A DNA stretch of 8,624 nucleotides, taken from contig CALXSZ010000039.1 in the NCBI GenBank assembly GCA_944391275.1, forward strand, positions 1 through 8,624, written 5' to 3'. This DNA is from an uncultured Syntrophomonadaceae bacterium (GTDB taxonomy: Bacteria > Bacillota > Syntrophomonadia > Syntrophomonadales > Syntrophomonadaceae). This document shows, one piece after another, positions 5,439-8,624 of the stretch. The translations under genes were made by a program, and so were the position numbers. The stretch's first letter is position 1. Each line of letters opens with the position of its first letter. The notes beneath the pieces are model-generated. The model saw only the letters and a program-made list of their open reading frames with translations. It ran no database searches and had not been told where the DNA came from.

Positions 5439-6099
5439 AGCGTAATCTCCTTTCTAAAAGGGTCGCCAAAATTGAGATTGGCAATAACAGGACCAGATAA
5501 GCAAGCACGAGCATTAATAGCGCTTCATCGGTTTGATAGTAAATTCCAATCAAATCTTTTGCAACATACATTAAATCAGCTAAGGCGATGCCGCTGACAA
5601 CGGAGGTTTCTTTTATTAAAAATATAACATTCGCGCACAAAGCCGGAATGGATACGGCTAAAGCCTGCGGAAAAATAATTTCCCGCATCGCTTGCCAAGG
5701 ACTAAACCCTAAACTAATGGCCGATTCCATTTGGATTTTTTCCACAGATTCCAATCCGCTGCGAAAAGCCTCGGCCATATAGCTGCCGCCCAAGAAGGTT
5801 AACCCGACAATCGCGCAAACTTCTGCGCTCCATACAATCCCTACTTTCGGGAGACCAAAATATAAAAAGAAAAGCTGAACCAAAAGCGGGGTATTTCGAC
5901 TCAATTCTATGTAAACGCTTACCATTTGTTTTAGAATAGGAATACGATAATATTGGACGGTTGCACACAAAAAACCCACTATGAGAGAAAATAAGATTCC
6001 CCAAAAAGCAATCGTGATCGTTACACCGGCCGCTTTTACATACATCGGCGCAAATCTTGCCATAAAATCCACATCCAGCCACTGGGCGAGGAACTCCAT
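5419..6099 (-). CDS. Polar amino-acid ABC transporter permease (HisM/GlnP family), first
   Basis: First gene of the importer operon and membrane partner of the second permease. The 226 residues include the AAGVTITIAFWGILFSLIVG helix (23-42), YIELSRNTPLLVQLFFLYFG (63-82), and the EAA loop (110-146: EAFRSGLESVEKIQMESAIS, LGFSPWQ, IIFPQA). The C-terminal helix is followed by basic LLERRLRYAG. The frame is open upstream to 6147, but ATG 6099 is preferred because AAGGAG (6108-6112 core) stands eight bases before it and the family homology begins there; the extra 16 residues (MCYYIKPRC...) have no ribosome binding site. Two different permeases in one operon indicate a heterodimeric pore. Confidence 0.94.
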   Translation of the reverse strand: MEFLAQWLDVDFMARFAPMYVKAAGVTITIAFWGILFSLIVGFLCATVQYYRIPILKQMVSVYIELSRNTPLLVQLFFLYFGLPKVGIVWSAEVCAIVGLTFLGGSYMAEAFRSGLESVEKIQMESAISLGFSPWQAMREIIFPQALAVSIPALCANVIFLIKETSVVSGIALADLMYVAKDLIGIYYQTDEALLMLVLAYLVLLLPISILATLLERRLRYAGFGH

Positions 6100-6171
6100 C
6101 TTTTCTTCTCCTTCCAAAAAACATCTTGGCTTTATATAATAACACAATCAAAGGCCGGATACTAGATAGGT

Positions 6172-6332
6172 TTACATTTTTTCATCATCTTTAAAAGAAA
6201 AGAATTCTTTATCCACCCCAGCATCCACCGATTTATTCTGCTGTTCTAAAATTTTCATTTCCGCTTGATCTTTTTATATTCTCTCAGCAGCAAAAGCGTT
6301 CCCAAGAGCCAGGGACTTATCCATTTATGAAT
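6172..6332 (-). pseudogene. Possible frameshifted small single-span membrane protein
   Basis: An AGGAG (6340-6344) is followed seven bases later by ATT (6332-6330), opening a 25-codon frame: HKWISPWLLGTLLLL, then basic REYKKIKRK and a TGA at 6255. This looks like one membrane span with a basic flank. If the five-A run at 6275-6271 had one more A (a -1 shift), the frame would run on through DQAEMKILEQQ... to DDEKM and TAA at 6172, giving 53 residues with a charged tail. The -1 frame by itself contains an ATG (6258) and 28 residues. Two lesions are needed (ATT for ATG, one missing A), so a decayed gene is likelier than an active one. Chance open frames cannot be excluded. I do not recognise a family. 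Confidence 0.3.
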
Positions 6333-6385
6333 GTGCTTGCTCCTATAAAAATTAAAAAAAGTTTTCTTTCTTTTTTTACATCAAC

Positions 6386-6415
6386 TTTATACATCAACAC
6401 GACATTCGCCAACAA
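6386..6415 (-). promoter_or_regulatory. Weak sigma-A promoter candidate upstream of the small ORF and ABC operon
   Basis: Minus-strand TTGTTG (6415-6410) and TATAAA (6391-6386) are 18 bases apart. The -10 is good and the -35 poor. It could start a transcript carrying the small broken ORF and the transporter genes, but the leader to the first permease would be about 280 bases. Confidence 0.22.
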
Positions 6416-6426
6416 ATATCGGAGTC

Positions 6427-6464
6427 CCCGATTCCGAATAAACTCTCGTCTATTCGGAATCAGG
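6427..6464. other. Strong 14-bp hairpin without a U-tract, downstream of the deaminase gene
   Basis: GATTCCGAATA (6430-6440) and TATTCGGAATC (6451-6461) are perfect inverted repeats around a 10-base loop. In the minus-strand RNA a G-U pair and two C-G pairs extend the stem to 14 bp. It starts 58 bases after the deaminase stop codon. Neither strand has a T-run beside it, so it is not a canonical intrinsic terminator; a 3' stabilising structure, Rho-assisted terminator or protein-binding site are alternatives. Confidence 0.55.
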
Positions 6465-6522
6465 CTATATTCAAGGACTGTCCACAATAAACGCCGAGGT
6501 CCCCCATCTCAAATTTTCTTTA

Positions 6523-7860
6523 TCAAATATCAACCTTTTCATCTTCTTTTTTTTGAGATTGCTGAAGTTTCTTGTACATTTCCCGGAAAGTCCGCTCCGC
6601 CTGGGCTATAATTTCCGTTTCATGAAGTCCGGTCATACGGCGATTTTCCATTAAAATCCGCCCTTTAACCATAACGGTTTCAACATCGCTCTTGTCCGCG
6701 CTATAAACTAAATTGGAAACGACGTCATGCAGCGGCCGCATATGAGGACATTTCGTACGAATTAGAATCAAATCAGCTTGATATCCCGGTTTTAACTGTC
6801 CAATCGCATCCTCCCAATGCAAAATTTTCGCCCCCTCAACCGTTGCCATGCGCAACACATCCCACGCGCTCAACGCTAGAGGATCCAGATTGGCTACTTT
6901 CTGCAAAAAAGCCGCGCTGCGCATTTCTCCAATCATATTCAAATCATTATTGCTGGAACTGCCATCCGTCCCGAGTCCCACATGGATTCCCATCTGGAGC
7001 ATTTTGCCAATCGGCGCAACGCCGCTGCCCAATTTCATATTACTCTCCGGATTATAGGCCACGCCAACTTGATATTTTTTTAAGATGGCTAATTCTTCCT
7101 CATTCATCCACACACAATGCGCTGCAACGGTTGGATGGTCAAAAATTCCGCTCTGTTCAATATAAGGCAGCGGCCTTAAGCCATAATTCTTCAGGCATCC
7201 GTCCACTTCGCTCTGCGTTTCAGCTATATGAATCGTTACGCCGGTATGCAATTCTTCCGCTAACGCTGCAACTTTTTTTAGATAATCGGGCGGACAGACA
7301 TAACAAGCATGCGGTCCAATCCAGATGCGCAGGCGGTCGTTATCCGCCCCGTGGCAACGACGATATAAGTCCCGAATTTCGTCAAAAACCTGCCGGTGTT
7401 TTTCATCAGGCCCGATTCCACTGGTCCCACGTCCTAAAACGGCCCGGATTCCGCTTTCCAAAATCGCCTTCGCCGCACCGTTGTTAAACATATACATACT
7501 CAAGAAACATGTGGTGCCGGACTGGATCATTTCCAAAATATCCAACATGGCTCCATGATAAAGATATTCATCATTGAGCTGATCTTCCATAGGAAAAATT
7601 TTGGTTTCCAGCCATTCCATCAAAGGCAGATCGTCTGCATACCCACGGAAAAGTCCCATCCCTACATGCGTATGCGTATTAATAAAACCCGGCAGGATGA
7701 TCGCTTCATCCGCATCAATCACTTTATCATACTCATCCGCCGGCGGGACGCCGCTTCCGGTAGCCAGGATCGTCTCGTCTTCTATAATGACATATCCGTC
7801 CTTTTGGACGCTTTCCTCTTCCATCGTGATCAAATAACCATTTTTAATCAGCGTTTTCAT
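6523..7860 (-). CDS. mtaD: 5-methylthioadenosine/S-adenosylhomocysteine deaminase family amidohydrolase
   Basis: Metal-dependent cytoplasmic aminohydrolase that removes the 6-amino group of 5'-methylthioadenosine, S-adenosylhomocysteine or related adenosine compounds, serving purine and methylthio salvage. The 445 residues match the family. The N-terminal KTLIKNGYLIT strand and PGFINTHTHVGMGLFRG (57-73) carry metal ligands H63 and H65. H211 and E214 lie in HIAETQSE, H248 in AHCVW, and catalytic D299 in GLGTDGSSSNN. The C-terminal KPGYQADLILI (357-367) is the usual amidohydrolase beta-sandwich return. The frame is open upstream to 7989, but that part lies inside ftsY. ATG 7860 is chosen because GGAG (7871-7874) precedes it by 10 bases and homology starts there. 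The start overlaps the ftsY end by 17 bases, so the genes are co-transcribed. Guanine or other aminohydrolase activity is the main alternative. Confidence 0.88.
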   Translation of the reverse strand: MKTLIKNGYLITMEEESVQKDGYVIIEDETILATGSGVPPADEYDKVIDADEAIILPGFINTHTHVGMGLFRGYADDLPLMEWLETKIFPMEDQLNDEYLYHGAMLDILEMIQSGTTCFLSMYMFNNGAAKAILESGIRAVLGRGTSGIGPDEKHRQVFDEIRDLYRRCHGADNDRLRIWIGPHACYVCPPDYLKKVAALAEELHTGVTIHIAETQSEVDGCLKNYGLRPLPYIEQSGIFDHPTVAAHCVWMNEEELAILKKYQVGVAYNPESNMKLGSGVAPIGKMLQMGIHVGLGTDGSSSNNDLNMIGEMRSAAFLQKVANLDPLALSAWDVLRMATVEGAKILHWEDAIGQLKPGYQADLILIRTKCPHMRPLHDVVSNLVYSADKSDVETVMVKGRILMENRRMTGLHETEIIAQAERTFREMYKKLQQSQKKEDEKVDI

Positions 7861-8624
7861 CTTTTTGGGACTCCATTTCTTCTTGTTTATCACTTTCATC
7901 TTTATCGCTTTCATCCACTGCAAACAGGGCGTCTGCAAAGGCTTCTGCGGAGAATTCGCGTAGATCTTCCATCCCTTCTCCAATACCAATCAATTTCACG
8001 GGAATATTTAACTCGCTTGCAATCGCAATAACCACCCCGCCTTTGGCTGTTCCATCCAATTTCGTGAGGATAATTCCGCTGACTCCCGTCACTTCGGAAA
8101 ACTGTTTGGCCTGGCTCAAAGCATTTTGCCCCGTGGTAGCGTCTAAAACCAACAGAACCTCGTGCGGCGCTCCTTCAATTTCCCGTCCAATAATTTTACG
8201 CAGTTTAGCAATCTCATTCATTAAATTGGTTTTGTTTTGTAAGCGTCCAGCTGTATCCACAATGAGAATGTCATACTTTCCTTTTTTGGCTTCTTGTACC
8301 GCGTCAAAAACAACGGCCCCCGGATCGCTGCCTTCCTCATGCTTTATCAATGGAACGCCTATCCGGTCAGCCCAGATCTGTAATTGATCAATTGCGGCGG
8401 CGCGGAACGTATCCGCCGCTGCCAAAAGGACTTTACTTCCACCTTTCTTAAAACGCCAAGTCATTTTAGCAATCGAAGTGGTTTTTCCCGCTCCATTTAC
8501 TCCGACGACTAAAATGACGGCCGGTCGCGTTGAAACGGATTCCACATCCACTTTTTCCTCGCCTAAAATCGAGCGAATTTCTTCTTTTATGACCTCGAAA
8601 ACTTGCTCGACTTCTTTTATTTTT
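7844..8624 (-). CDS. ftsY: Signal recognition particle receptor FtsY (C-terminal part; start beyond window)
   Basis: SRP-receptor GTPase that pairs with Ffh at the membrane to deliver ribosomes making membrane proteins. The visible 259 residues begin within the N domain (KEVEQVFEVIKEEIRSILGE). The G domain follows, with visible-residue numbers: P-loop GVNGAGKTT (41-49), then DTFRAAAIDQL, DTAGRLQNK, TKLDGTAKGG, and closing GIGEGMEDLREFSAEAFADA. These are diagnostic for FtsY rather than Ffh, whose C-terminal M domain is absent. After the usual end (ADALF) there is a charged tail of about 25 residues with a DESDKDESDK repeat. The tail's coding sequence contains the ribosome binding site and start of the deaminase gene. 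The frame runs open to the right window edge, so the N-terminal A domain is not visible. In many Bacillota ftsY lies next to smc and ffh, which would be expected outside this window. Confidence 0.96.
   Translation of the reverse strand, partial: KIKEVEQVFEVIKEEIRSILGEEKVDVESVSTRPAVILVVGVNGAGKTTSIAKMTWRFKKGGSKVLLAAADTFRAAAIDQLQIWADRIGVPLIKHEEGSDPGAVVFDAVQEAKKGKYDILIVDTAGRLQNKTNLMNEIAKLRKIIGREIEGAPHEVLLVLDATTGQNALSQAKQFSEVTGVSGIILTKLDGTAKGGVVIAIASELNIPVKLIGIGEGMEDLREFSAEAFADALFAVDESDKDESDKQEEMESQKDENAD

Larger units (their letters stand above)
6100..6522. other. 423-base stretch between deaminase gene and ABC operon
   Basis: It holds a 14-bp hairpin (6427-6464), a weak promoter candidate (6386-6415), a possible decayed small membrane-protein gene (6172-6332) and the ribosome binding site of the first permease (6108-6112). 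A+T-rich TATTATATAAAG sequence lies at about 6131-6142 upstream of the permease gene, but no -35 element fits it at 16-18 bases. I see no convincing plus-strand gene. The ABC operon promoter must lie here or upstream, but I cannot place it firmly. Confidence 0.6.

Noticed and set aside
6238..6290. CTGCTG ... CAGCAG inverted repeat as a hairpin
   Set aside because: Six-bp arms about 41 bases apart are too short and distant to be significant.
6843..7487. 214-residue plus-strand open frame opposite the deaminase gene
   Set aside because: Complement shadow of a well-supported gene; Pro/Arg/Ser-rich low-information sequence without recognisable domains.
7861..7989. N-terminal extension of the deaminase frame to 7989
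   Set aside because: It overlaps the FtsY coding sequence in another frame, has no family similarity, and ATG 7860 has a ribosome binding site at suitable spacing.
1..8624. CRISPR arrays, tRNA or rRNA genes, insertion sequences
   Set aside because: No regularly spaced repeats, no tRNA-like cloverleaf sequences noticed, no rRNA motifs and no transposase frames in the window.

Overview
The window (8,624 bases, moderate G+C) comes from a spore-forming member of the Bacillota, most likely the Clostridia. The evidence is a mother-cell sporulation sigma factor (pro-sigma-K type), a clostridial-type iron alcohol dehydrogenase, GGAGG-type ribosome binding sites and several clean intrinsic terminators. 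Every gene I can support lies on the minus strand, so transcription runs from high to low coordinates; I see no convincing plus-strand gene.

Layout in the direction of transcription: (1) 8624-7844, the GTPase half of ftsY, cut by the window edge, overlapping by 17 bases (2) mtaD-like amidohydrolase 7860-6523 (methylthioadenosine/S-adenosylhomocysteine deaminase family). (3) 6522-6100, a 423-base stretch with a strong hairpin lacking a U-tract, a weak promoter candidate and what looks like a frameshifted small membrane-protein gene. (4) 6099-3012, a polar amino-acid ABC importer: two overlapping permeases, ATPase, and lipoprotein receptor last, closed by an 11-bp-stem terminator at 2988-2954. 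(5) A well-formed sigma-A promoter (2909-2881) drives an iron alcohol dehydrogenase (2783-1566), closed by a terminator that fills the gap to (6) a Nudix hydrolase (1502-876) with its own terminator. (7) 543-187, the first half of sigK, ending abruptly after region 2, followed at the window edge by about 200 bases of unrelated DNA.

The most interesting feature is at the left edge. The SigK reading frame keeps its family sequence up to the residues CIEN and is then replaced by foreign sequence with a stop five codons later. This is the position at which the skin element splits sigK in Bacillus subtilis and at which sigK-intervening elements sit in other spore-formers. The window therefore appears to hold the 5' half of a sigK gene split by a developmentally excised element, plus the first ~200 bases of that element. 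The protein also keeps a hydrophobic N-terminal pro-sequence, so its activation would need both DNA rearrangement and proteolysis. The recombinase and the 3' half of sigK lie outside the window.

The remaining genes are ordinary metabolism and housekeeping: amino-acid uptake, methylthio-nucleoside salvage, fermentative aldehyde/alcohol redox, nucleotide-sugar or ADP-ribose clean-up, and co-translational membrane targeting. Smaller oddities include a palindrome over the sigK promoter region, a palindrome beside the alcohol dehydrogenase ribosome binding site, a 15-bp tandem duplication in the receptor-gene leader, and a charged C-terminal tail on FtsY encoded over the start of the deaminase gene.
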